Shown: positions 1-7,751 of the stretch, one piece after another | How the letters are laid out: each line of letters begins with the position of its first letter | Numbering within the stretch: position 1 is the first letter of the stretch | Assembly: GCA_024277135.1 (NCBI GenBank) | Contig: JAJRVV010000241.1 | Span: 1-61,451 of the forward strand | Source: Chloroflexota bacterium | GTDB lineage: Bacteria > Chloroflexota > Anaerolineae > Promineifilales > Promineifilaceae | Length of the DNA: 61,451 nucleotides | Direction: 5' to 3' | Notes under the pieces: generated by a model | Databases searched by the model: none | The model's input: the letters and a program-made list of their open reading frames with translations, nothing else | Told to the model about the DNA's origin: nothing | Position numbers and translations under genes: made by a program

Positions 1-9
1 CAAGAGGGG

Positions 10-243
10 AATCCCTGGCTTCCCGTTGAGATCAACAGCCTCGCGCGAAAATCAGAACGCCGTCTGTGTCAGGATTGCACTCCATGGTCTGCTGCCCGCA
101 GCCAACACAGGTGGGAACAAGATGCGTGTCAGGAGCGCCCAACGGGACGAGGGTAACACGCTGTAGCAGCCGTCAAGCGGCAAGGAGCGAGCGTAATGCC
201 CTCTTGCGCTGATGTATTATCTACAGCTAGCCAGGGATTTTTG
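10..243 (+). ncRNA. candidate structured RNA with three-way junction
   Basis: The first 243 bases contain no convincing gene but a coherent fold. Bases 11-20 pair perfectly with 229-238 and are followed by a T-run (238-242), as in an intrinsic terminator. Directly stacked on it, 21-28 pairs perfectly with 140-147. A third helix joins 160-166 to 221-227. Smaller helices are 64-69 with 105-110, a hairpin at 91-102 and a hairpin at 169-181. I do not recognise the family: RNase P, tmRNA, SRP and 6S signatures are absent. It could be an independent small RNA or the attenuated leader of the RRM gene that follows. The 5' end may lie outside the window. Confidence 0.5.
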
Positions 244-287
244 TTAGAGCCACAGGGTTTCCGCAAAAAGACTCCCTTTGATATTCA

Positions 288-293
288 TATAAT
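288..293 (+). promoter_or_regulatory. -10 box upstream of the RRM gene
   Basis: A perfect TATAAT lies 15 bases before the start codon of the RRM gene, with a GAGGAG ribosome binding site at 296-301. No good -35 box is visible at the right distance, so the call rests on the -10 hexamer alone. Confidence 0.35.
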
Positions 294-308
294 ACGAGGA
301 GTTCCACG

Positions 309-569
309 ATGTCCAAGACGATTTATGTGAAAAATTTGCCCAAAAATGTTTCGACCGGCGATGTGCGCGCCTTGTTTGTCCCGCACGGGCCGGTGCAGTC
401 GGTGAAGCTGGTGTCGAACCGGCAGTCGGGACGGCCGCGCATCTACGGCGTGGTGACGATGGCGCCGCCGCAGGCGCAGGCGGCGGCGGCGGCATTGAAT
501 GGGAAGATGTTCAAAGGACACCGCTTGCAAGTGAATCAGAGCGGCCGCAGCCGAGGACGTTCTCGGTGA
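309..569 (+). CDS. RRM-domain RNA-binding protein
   Basis: An 86-residue protein that is almost entirely one RNA recognition motif. RNP2 is visible as TIYVKNLP (residues 4-11) and a diverged RNP1 as RIYGVVTM (44-51). The C-terminal tail, SGRSRGRSR, is basic and Arg/Ser-rich, as in the small glycine- or arginine-tailed RRM proteins of cyanobacteria and other environmental bacteria, which bind mRNA and are often cold-induced. The start is supported by GAGGAG seven bases upstream. A folded RNA ending in a T-run lies directly upstream and may be its leader. Domain call is secure; the RNA target is unknown. Confidence 0.9.
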   Translation: MSKTIYVKNLPKNVSTGDVRALFVPHGPVQSVKLVSNRQSGRPRIYGVVTMAPPQAQAAAAALNGKMFKGHRLQVNQSGRSRGRSR

Positions 570-579
570 GTTTCGGTTT

Positions 580-1011
580 ATGACGCAAGATATGAAACAG
601 CGCCAGAAACGGCCGTGGCCCGTTTTGGCAGCCACCTATCTCCTATTTGGGCAAACGGCCGGGTTGCTCGCCATTGGCCTGTACAACTTCCTGACCACTG
701 ATTTAGCCCAATTAGACCAATCGGGCGTCATGCTGACTGCGATTTTGGCGGCGTTGACGAACAGCATCGTGTTCAGCGCGCTGGCTTTGCTGGCGTTGGT
801 GGCGGCGATTTATTTTCTGGCGGGACGGCCGTTGGCCTGGCCCATCGCCATCCTCATCCAGGGGCTTGTCTTGCTGGTGTCCCTGGTGATTTACTTCCGC
901 AGCCCCATTTTTTATGCGTATCTGATGATGCTTTCCGGCGTTTTTATGACCGCCTACCTGCATCATCCCGACATCTGCGCCATGTATCCCCAGGAGAGGC
1001 ATGACCGCTGA
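580..1011 (+). CDS. small multi-pass membrane protein, unknown
   Basis: A 143-residue protein with about four hydrophobic segments (roughly residues 15-38, 50-80, 85-105 and 108-125) and a short polar N-terminus rich in Lys, Arg and Gln. No catalytic motif or family signature was recognised. It starts 11 bases after the RRM gene and its 3' end overlaps the next gene by 11 bases, so the two are probably co-translated. It contains two ACGGCCGT motifs, typical of native genes here. Confidence 0.7.
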   Translation: MTQDMKQRQKRPWPVLAATYLLFGQTAGLLAIGLYNFLTTDLAQLDQSGVMLTAILAALTNSIVFSALALLALVAAIYFLAGRPLAWPIAILIQGLVLLVSLVIYFRSPIFYAYLMMLSGVFMTAYLHHPDICAMYPQERHDR

Positions 1012-2836
1012 AGCTGACCTGGCTCTGCTGCGCCGATTTGAGCCGGTGATTTGCTACACCAAAGGGGAGCAGTTCTTTCCCATGGACGTGGCGCGTTATG
1101 TGCGCTTGTGCAGTTATTGGGTGCAGCGTCCCAACAGGACGCCGCTGCGTATCTGGCCCGAAGGAGAGTTGACGCTGGATCGATTGGGCCAGCCACGAGT
1201 GCATGGGCAGGGAGCTGTCAACTATTTGAAATTCATCGAGCCGCTCAACCTGACGGAAATGGCGGCGCTCCGCTTACGCCATGGGTTGCTGGGTCAGGAG
1301 GATGAATTTCGCGCCGGCCGCGGCCGGCTGGCGCGGGTGGGGTACGCTTCCCGCCTTGTGGATGCGTTGTTTTCGCTGAGTTTGTTGGCCAGAGGCCGGG
1401 TTCCGGGAGCCACGGCTGTGGCCGCGGCCCGCGCCTATCAAGAGATGATAGTTGAGCGGGAGATGTACAAGTATTACGGCCGTGTGGCGCGCCAAAATGG
1501 ATGGGTCGGGCTGCAATACTGGTTCTTCTACGCTTACAATAATTGGCGCTCCGGCTTCTTTGGCGCCAACGATCATGAATCTGATTGGGAGATGATCTAC
1601 ATCTATCTGTACCAGGATGAGGGTGAACTTCACCCGGAATGGGTGGCCTATGCCGCCCATGATTTTTCTGGGGATGATTTGCGCCGTCATTGGGATGATG
1701 ATGAAGTGGAAAAAGTGGGCGAGCATCCGGTCATCTATGCCGGGGCCGGCTCCCACGCCAGCTATTTTCAAAAGGGAGAGTATCTGGCCGAGCTGGAAAT
1801 CCCGCTGGTGACGCCGCTGATTCGACTGGCGGATCAACTGCAAAAAGGGTGGGATTGGGCGGCACGGCCGTACCGGGAGGATGAGGATGAGCGGGCCAAA
1901 TGGTCAGACTTCAGCATCTTCCGCGTGCCCTTTGTGGATTATGCGCGGGGAGATGGGCTGGTTATCGGGCCGGGGCAGGCCAAAACCTGGGCCGAGCCGA
2001 GCTTGATTGACCCGCCGCCACCCTGGGTGAAAGATTACCGGGGCTTGTGGGGTTGGTACGCCCGCGATCCTTTCTCCGGCGAGAATGCGCCGGCCGGGCC
2101 GATGTATAATCGGGATGGTACGGTGCGTCGCTCCTGGTATGACCCGCTGGGCTGGGCCGGACTGGAAAAAGTGCCGCCGCCGCCGCAGCGACAAACGTTT
2201 ATCACCCTCCGGCAGGCGCAGATTGAAGCCCGCCGCGAAGAATTGGCGCAACTAATCGAATTGAAGAGCGAGGAGCTGCAAGGGTTGGGGATTGAACTGC
2301 GGGCGGTGTCGGAGCTGCCGCATCTGAAACAGGTGAAACGGACGCATGAGGAGCGGTTGCAGGCAGCGGCGGCGGAATTGGATGAACTGCGGGCGCAGAT
2401 GGCGGAGGATGCGGCCGTGTCTCAGGCATTGGGCCGTTACGCCGGGCGGATTCGGCGAGGTATGCGCGGTCCCCTGCGGGTACACATCCGCCGCGCCCAC
2501 GAACCCGCTTCTGACGAAGGCAAGCGCATCAACGCCTTTGCCGAAGTTTGGGCGGCGCTGAGCATCGGCCTGTTCATGATCGGTTTTGTGACGCTGGCCT
2601 TGTTTGCCCGCGAGTATCTTGTCTTTGGCCTGATATCGCTCATTTCCCTCATCGTCTTTATCGAAGCCAGCTTTCGCCGACGATTGACCCGCGTCATCAC
2701 CAGCGTCACCATCGCCCTGGCTGTGGTGGCGGCGTTGGCGCTGCTCTTTGAGTTCTTTTGGGAGTTGGTGACAGTGGGCGTGTTGGCGGCCGGCAGTTAT
2801 ATTATGTGGGAGAATCTGCGCGAACTACGGGGATGA
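1001..2836 (+). CDS. Vps62-like protein with C-terminal membrane segments
   Basis: A 611-residue protein. The central part (about 165-270) has the pattern of the Vps62/DUF946 family: an aromatic-rich start near WFFYAYNNW, then DHESDWEMIYIYLY, later YAAHDFSGDD and HPVIYAGAGSHASYF. Residues about 395-480 look helical and charged, consistent with a coiled coil, and the last 100 residues carry about three transmembrane helices, suggesting a membrane-anchored cytoplasmic or exposed domain. The biochemical role of Vps62-like domains in bacteria is not established. The gene overlaps the preceding membrane protein gene and ends 48 bases before the next gene, within the same probable operon. Confidence 0.7.
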   Translation: MTAEADLALLRRFEPVICYTKGEQFFPMDVARYVRLCSYWVQRPNRTPLRIWPEGELTLDRLGQPRVHGQGAVNYLKFIEPLNLTEMAALRLRHGLLGQEDEFRAGRGRLARVGYASRLVDALFSLSLLARGRVPGATAVAAARAYQEMIVEREMYKYYGRVARQNGWVGLQYWFFYAYNNWRSGFFGANDHESDWEMIYIYLYQDEGELHPEWVAYAAHDFSGDDLRRHWDDDEVEKVGEHPVIYAGAGSHASYFQKGEYLAELEIPLVTPLIRLADQLQKGWDWAARPYREDEDERAKWSDFSIFRVPFVDYARGDGLVIGPGQAKTWAEPSLIDPPPPWVKDYRGLWGWYARDPFSGENAPAGPMYNRDGTVRRSWYDPLGWAGLEKVPPPPQRQTFITLRQAQIEARREELAQLIELKSEELQGLGIELRAVSELPHLKQVKRTHEERLQAAAAELDELRAQMAEDAAVSQALGRYAGRIRRGMRGPLRVHIRRAHEPASDEGKRINAFAEVWAALSIGLFMIGFVTLALFAREYLVFGLISLISLIVFIEASFRRRLTRVITSVTIALAVVAALALLFEFFWELVTVGVLAAGSYIMWENLRELRG

Positions 2837-2864
2837 GTTGGGCGATTTTGCAAAATCGCCCAAC
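2837..2864. repeat. perfect 28-bp palindrome
   Basis: Two 14-base arms meet with no spacer, giving a perfect dyad in the gap between the Vps62-like gene and the DUF4010 gene, directly after the TGA stop. There is no T-run, so an ordinary terminator is not indicated. It could act as an mRNA hairpin, a bidirectional protein-binding site or a mobile palindromic repeat. Confidence 0.85.
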
Positions 2865-2883
2865 ATTTAACAGAGGAGATGAT

Positions 2884-4149
2884 GTGGCGCAACACACTTT
2901 GTTTTACCGGTTTGGAGTGGCCTTGTTCATTGGATTGTTGGTCGGTTTGCAGCGGGAGTTTTCCTATGACGAGGAGGGCAAACCGGAGAAACGGACGTTT
3001 GCCGGGGTGCGTACCTTCACCTTGCTGGCCTTGTCCGGGGCCACGGCCGCTTTCGTGGCCGATTTGATGGCGACGCCCTGGATTTTCATCGGCATCCTGC
3101 TGCCTTTGAGCGGATTGATTTTGATCTCATATCAAGTCACATCCAAAAAAGGGGAAATCGGCATCACCACGGAAGTGTCGGCGTTTATTGTGCTGCTGGT
3201 GGGGGCGCTGGCCTTTTGGGATGAGATGGCGATTGCGGTGGCGCTGGGGGTGGCGACGACGGCGCTGCTCTCGTTCAAGGCGGAACTGCACCGTTTTGTG
3301 GAGCGCATCAACCGGGAAGATGTCATCGCCACCCTCAAGTTTGCCATCATCACGGCGATTGTGCTGCCGGTGCTGCCTAATCAATCGTTTTGGCCGGCGC
3401 CGTTTGATGTGCTCAATCCGTACAAAATCTGGCTGATGGTGGTGCTGATTTCCGGCATCAGTTTTTTGGGATATGTGTCGGTCAAAGTGGCGGGATCGCA
3501 TCGAGGGGTGGGGCTGACGGGGTTGTTAGGGGGATTGGTGTCGAGCACGGCCGTCACCCTCAGTTTCTCCCAGCGCAGCCAGAAAAACAGCGAATTGGCT
3601 AAGCCGTTTGCCCTGGCCATTACCATCGCCTGGACGGTGATGTTCGCCCGGGTGCTGGTTGTGGTGGGGGCGTTAAACATCCAGCTTCTGCGCGTGGTCT
3701 GGCTGCCCATCACCGCCGCCGGGTTAGCCGGATTGGCGTATGGCCTTTATCTCTACTTTGCGCCCAAATTGGATGACGACGAAGAAGTGGCCGTTTCCAA
3801 CCCGTTTGAATTAGGCCCGGCCATCACCTTTGGCCTATTGTACGGCGTCATCCTGCTGATTTCACGGGCCGCCCAAATGTATTTCGGCGATGCCGGGGTG
3901 TATTTGTCCAGCATCGTCTCCGGCGTGGCCGACGTGGACGCCATCACGCTGTCCATGACGGAGTTGAGCGGCAGCGGCGCGCTGGATTTCACCACCGCCG
4001 CCCGCGCCATCACCTTTGCCGCCATGTCCAATACCGTCGTCAAAGGCGGCATCGTCATCAGCAGCGGCTCGGCCGCTTTGCGGCGTGTCTTCCTGCCCGG
4101 TTTTTTGCTGATTTTGGTGACGGGGGTCAGCGTGGCTTTGTTGTTGTGA
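2884..4149 (+). CDS. MgtC/SapB-DUF4010 membrane protein
   Basis: About 421 residues, entirely membrane-embedded. The N-terminal part resembles MgtC/SapB (FGVALFIGLLVGLQREFS) and the rest resembles DUF4010, including GGLVSSTAVTLSFSQRS and, near the end, SGVADVDAITLSMTEL. Such proteins are annotated as putative transporters of unknown substrate. I placed the start at a GTG preceded by GAGGAG five bases upstream; an earlier in-frame ATG would run through the 28-bp palindrome and overlap the previous gene. Family call is secure, function is not. Confidence 0.85.
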   Translation: MAQHTLFYRFGVALFIGLLVGLQREFSYDEEGKPEKRTFAGVRTFTLLALSGATAAFVADLMATPWIFIGILLPLSGLILISYQVTSKKGEIGITTEVSAFIVLLVGALAFWDEMAIAVALGVATTALLSFKAELHRFVERINREDVIATLKFAIITAIVLPVLPNQSFWPAPFDVLNPYKIWLMVVLISGISFLGYVSVKVAGSHRGVGLTGLLGGLVSSTAVTLSFSQRSQKNSELAKPFALAITIAWTVMFARVLVVVGALNIQLLRVVWLPITAAGLAGLAYGLYLYFAPKLDDDEEVAVSNPFELGPAITFGLLYGVILLISRAAQMYFGDAGVYLSSIVSGVADVDAITLSMTELSGSGALDFTTAARAITFAAMSNTVVKGGIVISSGSAALRRVFLPGFLLILVTGVSVALLL

Positions 4150-4158
4150 TGGTATAAT
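4147..4158 (+). promoter_or_regulatory. extended -10 promoter
   Basis: TGGTATAAT is an extended -10 element with a perfect TATAAT at 4153-4158, immediately after the stop codon of the upstream transporter gene. It would start a transcript of about 185 leader bases before the metallopeptidase gene. No clear -35 box was seen, which is acceptable for an extended -10 promoter. Confidence 0.45.
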
Positions 4159-4159
4159 G

Positions 4160-4258
4160 GTATCTTCTCAAAAACTTGGGGAAGCTCGGGCCGGTCTCCC
4201 CGCGCCCGGTGTGGCGCGGTCAGGAAACCGGCCACAGCCCCGAAATATTGAGATGATA
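4160..4258 (+). ncRNA. structured 5' leader candidate
   Basis: Bases 4160-4170 pair with 4248-4258 over 11 positions with one mismatch. Inside are a long GC-rich hairpin near 4210-4235 (GTGGC...GCCAC with a bulged G and a hexaloop CAGGAA) and a hairpin formed by CGGGC and GCCCG around 4188-4208. The arrangement resembles a riboswitch or cis-acting RNA more than a simple terminator. It does not match the TPP, cobalamin, SAM or c-di-GMP consensus as I know them. It lies between a promoter and a probable cargo gene. Confidence 0.35.
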
Positions 4259-4274
4259 CTACAGCGTTTTAATA

Positions 4275-4336
4275 AGACATCCGATTTCTTTCCCGTTACG
4301 ATGTTGGGATGCTCGATAACGAGAAATCGGATGTCT
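4275..4336. repeat. 15-bp inverted repeat before the metallopeptidase gene
   Basis: Bases 4275-4289 are the exact reverse complement of 4322-4336, separated by 32 bases. The second arm ends 13 bases before the ATG, so hairpin formation in mRNA could mask the ribosome binding region; as DNA it could be an operator. Confidence 0.75.
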
Positions 4337-4349
4337 GATAGGGGAACCG

Positions 4350-5483
4350 ATGGCAAAAGAGAGTCAGGTTAAAAGCAGCGAGAAGACGCCTCCTGCCAAA
4401 CCAGCCGCCGAACCGGCGGGAATGGAAACAGGGGCACGGCCGTCTCTCACCAGCGCGGGTCAACTGATGCCGCCAGCCGATTTGCCGCCCGGACTCCGGC
4501 AAAAACAGGCGCAAGCCGTTCAGGGAGTTGCCGGCAACCAGACCGTACTCCGCGCCCTGGCCAAAGATGCCATTCAGCGGCAGGAGAGCGGCGGAGACGA
4601 ACAACCTATTCCCAAACTGCCTGACCCAGAAGCTCGCCGGGCCAAAGCGTTGGAAATCCTCAAAAAAGCGTATGGCGGCCTGATCAAGCAGGAATCGAAA
4701 GTCAACGGCGTCAACAGCGAGGCGGAACTGCGCCAGAATTACGACCAATCTATGATGCGGCAGGGGAAGGTGTTTCGGGAGTCGGATGATTCCACACGGC
4801 CGTGGCAGGCCGGCGATTCCAGCCAGCATCCGCAAATGAGCGGCGAGTTTCCCGGCTTTTACGACCCCAGCAGCGGCCAGATTTACATTGATCTGGGCAA
4901 AGGCCCCGACCAACAAGTGGCGACGCTGACCCATGAGTTTTTGCACGCCAACGCCGCCGGCGATTTCCTGTCCACCCTGGGCAAAACCATTGACGAAGGC
5001 ATGACGGAACGGCTGGCGCAGCAGGCGTTTGTGAAAAACGGGTACAGTCCCCCTTCCGGTTTTTTTGCGGGGGCGGTGGCGTCGGTGGGGCGGTTGAGCG
5101 GCATGTTTGGCGAAAACACGATGATGTACGCTTATTTTGGGGGCACGGCCGTTTTACGTAGCACGATGGATGCGGTCATGGGCGAGGCGATTTTCGACCG
5201 CTTTGCCCGGGAAATGCGCCGGAATAATCAGGGATGGCTGGCTATCTTTTTCCGCCGGTATGAACAGGCACTGCAAGGATCAGAGGTAGACAAGAAAATC
5301 GCCGCCATCAATTCTTTGCTGGATTGGTGGGTGAGCGACGCCGATTTAGACCATATCGAAAATATCTGGCGCGGAGTGGTCCCAGATCAGAAGCCCCACA
5401 TTCGGGCGGCGATTATGCCGCGAATCACGTCGCTGTCGGATCATGGTCAGCGCGCGCGACTGCGGGCCATTTTGGGGTCTTGA
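4350..5483 (+). CDS. putative zinc metallopeptidase with eCIS-type leader
   Basis: A 377-residue protein. The N-terminal 90 residues are Pro/Ala/Gln-rich and disordered-looking and contain AGNQTVLRAL followed by AIQRQ, similar to the leader seen in DUF4157-type cargo proteins of extracellular contractile injection systems. The catalytic core has HEFLH (195-199, an HExxH zinc motif) and DEGMTE (215-220), whose Glu could be the third ligand of a gluzincin-like site. There is no Sec signal peptide and no transmembrane helix. The 3' end overlaps, tail to tail, a truncated HigA gene. No contractile-system genes are in the window, so delivery is inference; metallopeptidase fold is likely. Confidence 0.65.
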   Translation: MAKESQVKSSEKTPPAKPAAEPAGMETGARPSLTSAGQLMPPADLPPGLRQKQAQAVQGVAGNQTVLRALAKDAIQRQESGGDEQPIPKLPDPEARRAKALEILKKAYGGLIKQESKVNGVNSEAELRQNYDQSMMRQGKVFRESDDSTRPWQAGDSSQHPQMSGEFPGFYDPSSGQIYIDLGKGPDQQVATLTHEFLHANAAGDFLSTLGKTIDEGMTERLAQQAFVKNGYSPPSGFFAGAVASVGRLSGMFGENTMMYAYFGGTAVLRSTMDAVMGEAIFDRFAREMRRNNQGWLAIFFRRYEQALQGSEVDKKIAAINSLLDWWVSDADLDHIENIWRGVVPDQKPHIRAAIMPRITSLSDHGQRARLRAILGS

Positions 5484-5662
5484 CTTTCAGTTGGGCCAGG
5501 CAGTGGAATGCTGTAATGTTTATCTTCATACGCTTCCACGAGCGTAACCAGCACATCCAGACGATCACCATCAGGTGTGTCGGCTTCAGCATCGAAAAGA
5601 CGTTCAATCTCTGCCAAAGTCCATTCATAATCTGTTTCCGTCTTAATGGGTCGAATATTCAT
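5447..5662 (-). pseudogene. truncated HigA-type antitoxin
   Basis: A 71-residue reading frame. Its first 50 residues (MNIRPIKTETDYEWTLAEIE, then a DGDRLDVLVTLVEAYEDKHY segment) match the N-terminal extension of HigA-family antitoxins, which normally continue into a helix-turn-helix DNA-binding domain. Here the frame runs into the 3' end of the metallopeptidase gene and ends after an unrelated 20-residue tail, so the DNA-binding domain is missing. No HigB toxin is adjacent. The junction lies near 5484-5515. Confidence 0.7.
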
Positions 5663-5730
5663 AGAAGTTACCGCTGTCCTGGATGGTCAGGGAGATGAGG
5701 ATGCTGGTGACAGGGTTTGTATGTGGCCGA

Positions 5731-6003
5731 TTACAGGTTGCGATAAACGCCTCTACGATGACCAATTCGATAGGTGTTGATGATCCTGGCTTCGTCATTG
5801 ATTTGATAAAGGATGCGATAAACACCAACTTGCGCGCGCCAGAGATCATGCCCTTGAATCTTTTTACTGCCCGGCGGCCGCGGGTTTGTAGCCAGGCTTT
5901 CCATGGTTTCCAGGATGCGTCTGATATGTTTAGGGGGTAAGCGGCGGATTTCTTTTTCCAGGTTCCTATGATAGTTAATCATCCAAGTCGTTTCATTCGT
6001 CAT
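5731..6003 (-). CDS. RelE/ParE-family toxin
   Basis: A 90-residue basic protein of the RelE/ParE fold: MINYHRNLEKEIRRLP at the N-terminus, then LATNPRPPGSKKI, LWRAQVGVYRILYQIND and a C-terminal IGHRRGVYRN. Members with this pattern cleave mRNA on the ribosome or poison gyrase. Its start overlaps the upstream antitoxin gene by 11 bases, the usual antitoxin-first arrangement. Key basic and aromatic residues appear intact, so it is probably active when unneutralised. Confidence 0.88.
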   Translation of the reverse strand: MTNETTWMINYHRNLEKEIRRLPPKHIRRILETMESLATNPRPPGSKKIQGHDLWRAQVGVYRILYQINDEARIINTYRIGHRRGVYRNL

Positions 6004-6283
6004 CTAACAGTCCATCCGCTTCGAGAGTGGCGCGTAGTTCGGAAATGGGCCGCATGACAGTAGGATCGTTCTCCGCCTCCTGGATACGATCTTTGACGAT
6101 GAGAATGTCCTCGTAGTCGTCTAACAATTCGACCATTTCGTTCCACAATTCAGGATGGACCAGGACGCCGGCGCCATGACCGCGTTGTGTCAGTAAGATA
6201 GGCGCTTCACTCAGTTGTGCCAGGATGGCGGCTTGTTTTGTGCGTAAATCGCTCACAGGTATGGTAGGCATCGCTTTGTACAT
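5993..6283 (-). CDS. Phd/YefM-family antitoxin
   Basis: A 96-residue acidic protein. The N-terminal MPTIPVSDLRTKQAAILAQL and ILLTQRGHGAGVLVHPELW segments are the Phd/YefM DNA-binding fold; the acidic C-terminal half (ISELRATLEADGLLDDE) would wrap the toxin. It precedes and overlaps the RelE-type toxin. The start is supported by GGAG five bases upstream and by a good promoter at 6328-6355. Phd-type antitoxins repress their own promoter, so autoregulation is expected. Confidence 0.88.
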   Translation of the reverse strand: MYKAMPTIPVSDLRTKQAAILAQLSEAPILLTQRGHGAGVLVHPELWNEMVELLDDYEDILIVKDRIQEAENDPTVMRPISELRATLEADGLLDDE

Positions 6284-6327
6284 AACAACTCCAGTTTAAC
6301 AGCTTTAATCGTACAACCTATGCTTGA

Positions 6328-6355
6328 ATTGTAATCGGGGCGTGGATTTTGTCAA
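6328..6355 (-). promoter_or_regulatory. sigma-70 promoter of the toxin-antitoxin pair
   Basis: On the minus strand TTGACA (6350-6355) is followed after 16 bases by TACAAT (6328-6333). The antitoxin ATG is about 45 bases downstream. The -35 box is perfect and the -10 box differs at one position. Confidence 0.7.
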
Positions 6356-6369
6356 TTCAATCTTTTGAT

Positions 6370-7056
6370 TTAATCCCATGCGTAACGTAGGGTAACGCCC
6401 AGGATGTAGTAAGCGGCCAGGATGGAGCCGCGCAGGGTGCCGCTGACTTTGGAACGGCCGCTGCGCCGCGGGTGCCAGCTAACGGGGACTTCCTGGATAC
6501 GGCCGTTTCCCTTGGCCACTTTCACCATCATCTCCGTGGGCCAGCCGAAAGTCATCTGGCGCATCTCCAGGGTGTGCATAAGCGTGGCGCGAATGGCGCG
6601 ATAAGGCCCCAGGTCGCTGATGGCGACGCCGTACAGCCGGCTCATCAAGCGGGCGGACAGCCAGTTACCAAACCGTTGGTGAGGCAGCATGGCTCCGGCC
6701 GCAATGTGCCCCAATACCCGCGAGCCAAGCGCCAGGTCTGCCTGGTTCTGTTGGACAGGGGCCAGCAGGTGGGGGAGTTCGGCGGGCAGGGAGCTGAAAT
6801 CGCCGTCCATGTAAACCAGAATGTCTGCGTTGGCGGCCAGAGCGGCAGCCGTACCCGCGGCACAGGCGTACCCATAACCGCGCCGGGGTTCGTTGATCAC
6901 TTGAGCGCCCGCTTGCTGGGCCAGCACGGCCGTCTCATCTGTCGAGTCATTGTCCACCACGATCACCCGGTCAACTGGCTGGGCCAACGTCTCGGCTACC
7001 AGAGGGCCGATGTTTCCGGCTTCGTTCAACGCGGGGATGATGACGGCCGTTTTCAT
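6370..7056 (-). CDS. family 2 glycosyltransferase
   Basis: A 228-residue GT-A enzyme: AVIIPALNEAGNIGPLV at the N-terminus, a nucleotide-binding VDNDSTDET stretch, GYGYACAAGTAAA, then the metal-binding DGDFSSLP (DxD-type). It resembles dolichyl- or undecaprenyl-phosphate glucose/mannose synthases without the extra membrane domain. The start ATG overlaps the stop of the upstream DUF2064 gene by four bases (ATGA), which fixes it; a longer in-frame extension only covers the neighbouring gene. The acceptor and sugar cannot be told from sequence. Confidence 0.88.
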   Translation of the reverse strand: MKTAVIIPALNEAGNIGPLVAETLAQPVDRVIVVDNDSTDETAVLAQQAGAQVINEPRRGYGYACAAGTAAALAANADILVYMDGDFSSLPAELPHLLAPVQQNQADLALGSRVLGHIAAGAMLPHQRFGNWLSARLMSRLYGVAISDLGPYRAIRATLMHTLEMRQMTFGWPTEMMVKVAKGNGRIQEVPVSWHPRRSGRSKVSGTLRGSILAAYYILGVTLRYAWD

Positions 7057-7751
7057 CGGGTCTGCTGCGGTTCTGGAATCAACCTGCCTTTTTGGCGCAA
7101 GAAACGGGCCGTGTGCCTGGCCTCTGACAGCCCAGCTTGCAGCTCCGCCTGGATGCGGGCCAGTTCGGCGGCGCTGTCCACATCGTACCAGGCAGGCAGC
7201 AAGGAAACGGTCAAATTCTCTTTGTCGGCGATAGCCAGCGTGTCGGCCAGGACGTGTTTGGTGGACATTTCTACCTCCTGCACCAGGCGGGGCAGCGGCC
7301 GTTTCCAACCGATCAAGTAATAGCCGCCATCCTCACACGGCCCCAAAACCACATCCGTGGCCGGGTCATCCAGATGGGCGAACGCCTGCGCCAAGTAGGC
7401 GGATGGCAGGGTGGGGCTGTCGCTGTTCATGGCCGCAACCTGGGCATAACCATGCTGGAGGCAGTGGCGCAGCGCGTAATCCAGTCGTTCGCCCAAAGTC
7501 GCGCCCATTTGTGGGATCAGGGCAAAATCGGGGGCCAGGTCACGGAAATACGCTTCCGTTTCCTGGTCGGATGGGGCGTAAGCGATGAAGGGAGTGACGC
7601 CGGGCGCGGCGCGCGCCAGGTTGAGCGCGTCGCGCAGGAAACAGGCGTATAATTCGGCCGCTTCTGCTGGCGTTAACAAGGGCGTTAGACGGGTTTTGGT
7701 GCGCCCCGGAAACGGCCGTTTCGCCATCACCAACAATGCTTTTTGGCTCAT
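7053..7751 (-). CDS. TIGR04282/DUF2064 glycosyltransferase-like protein
   Basis: A 232-residue nucleotidyl- or glycosyltransferase-fold protein: ALLVMAKRPFPGRTKTRL is the N-terminal signature (P-loop-like KxPxPGxxKTRL), followed by AAMNSDSPTLP and GPCEDGGYYLIGWK. The family, similar to CofC, is often called the arsenosugar or rSAM/selenodomain-associated glycosyltransferase. Its ATG abuts the stop of the upstream glycosyltransferase gene with no gap, and it is coupled to the next by four bases. The three genes probably modify one glycolipid or secreted glycan. Confidence 0.85.
   Translation of the reverse strand: MSQKALLVMAKRPFPGRTKTRLTPLLTPAEAAELYACFLRDALNLARAAPGVTPFIAYAPSDQETEAYFRDLAPDFALIPQMGATLGERLDYALRHCLQHGYAQVAAMNSDSPTLPSAYLAQAFAHLDDPATDVVLGPCEDGGYYLIGWKRPLPRLVQEVEMSTKHVLADTLAIADKENLTVSLLPAWYDVDSAAELARIQAELQAGLSEARHTARFLRQKGRLIPEPQQTR

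Noticed and set aside
10-243. RNase P RNA, tmRNA, 6S or SRP RNA
   Set aside because: None of their conserved core sequences is present and the branched fold does not match.
4170-4250. Cobalamin riboswitch
   Set aside because: A GTCAGGAAACCGGCC piece recalls its 3' part, but the GCCACTG box and the rest of the core are missing and the element is too short.
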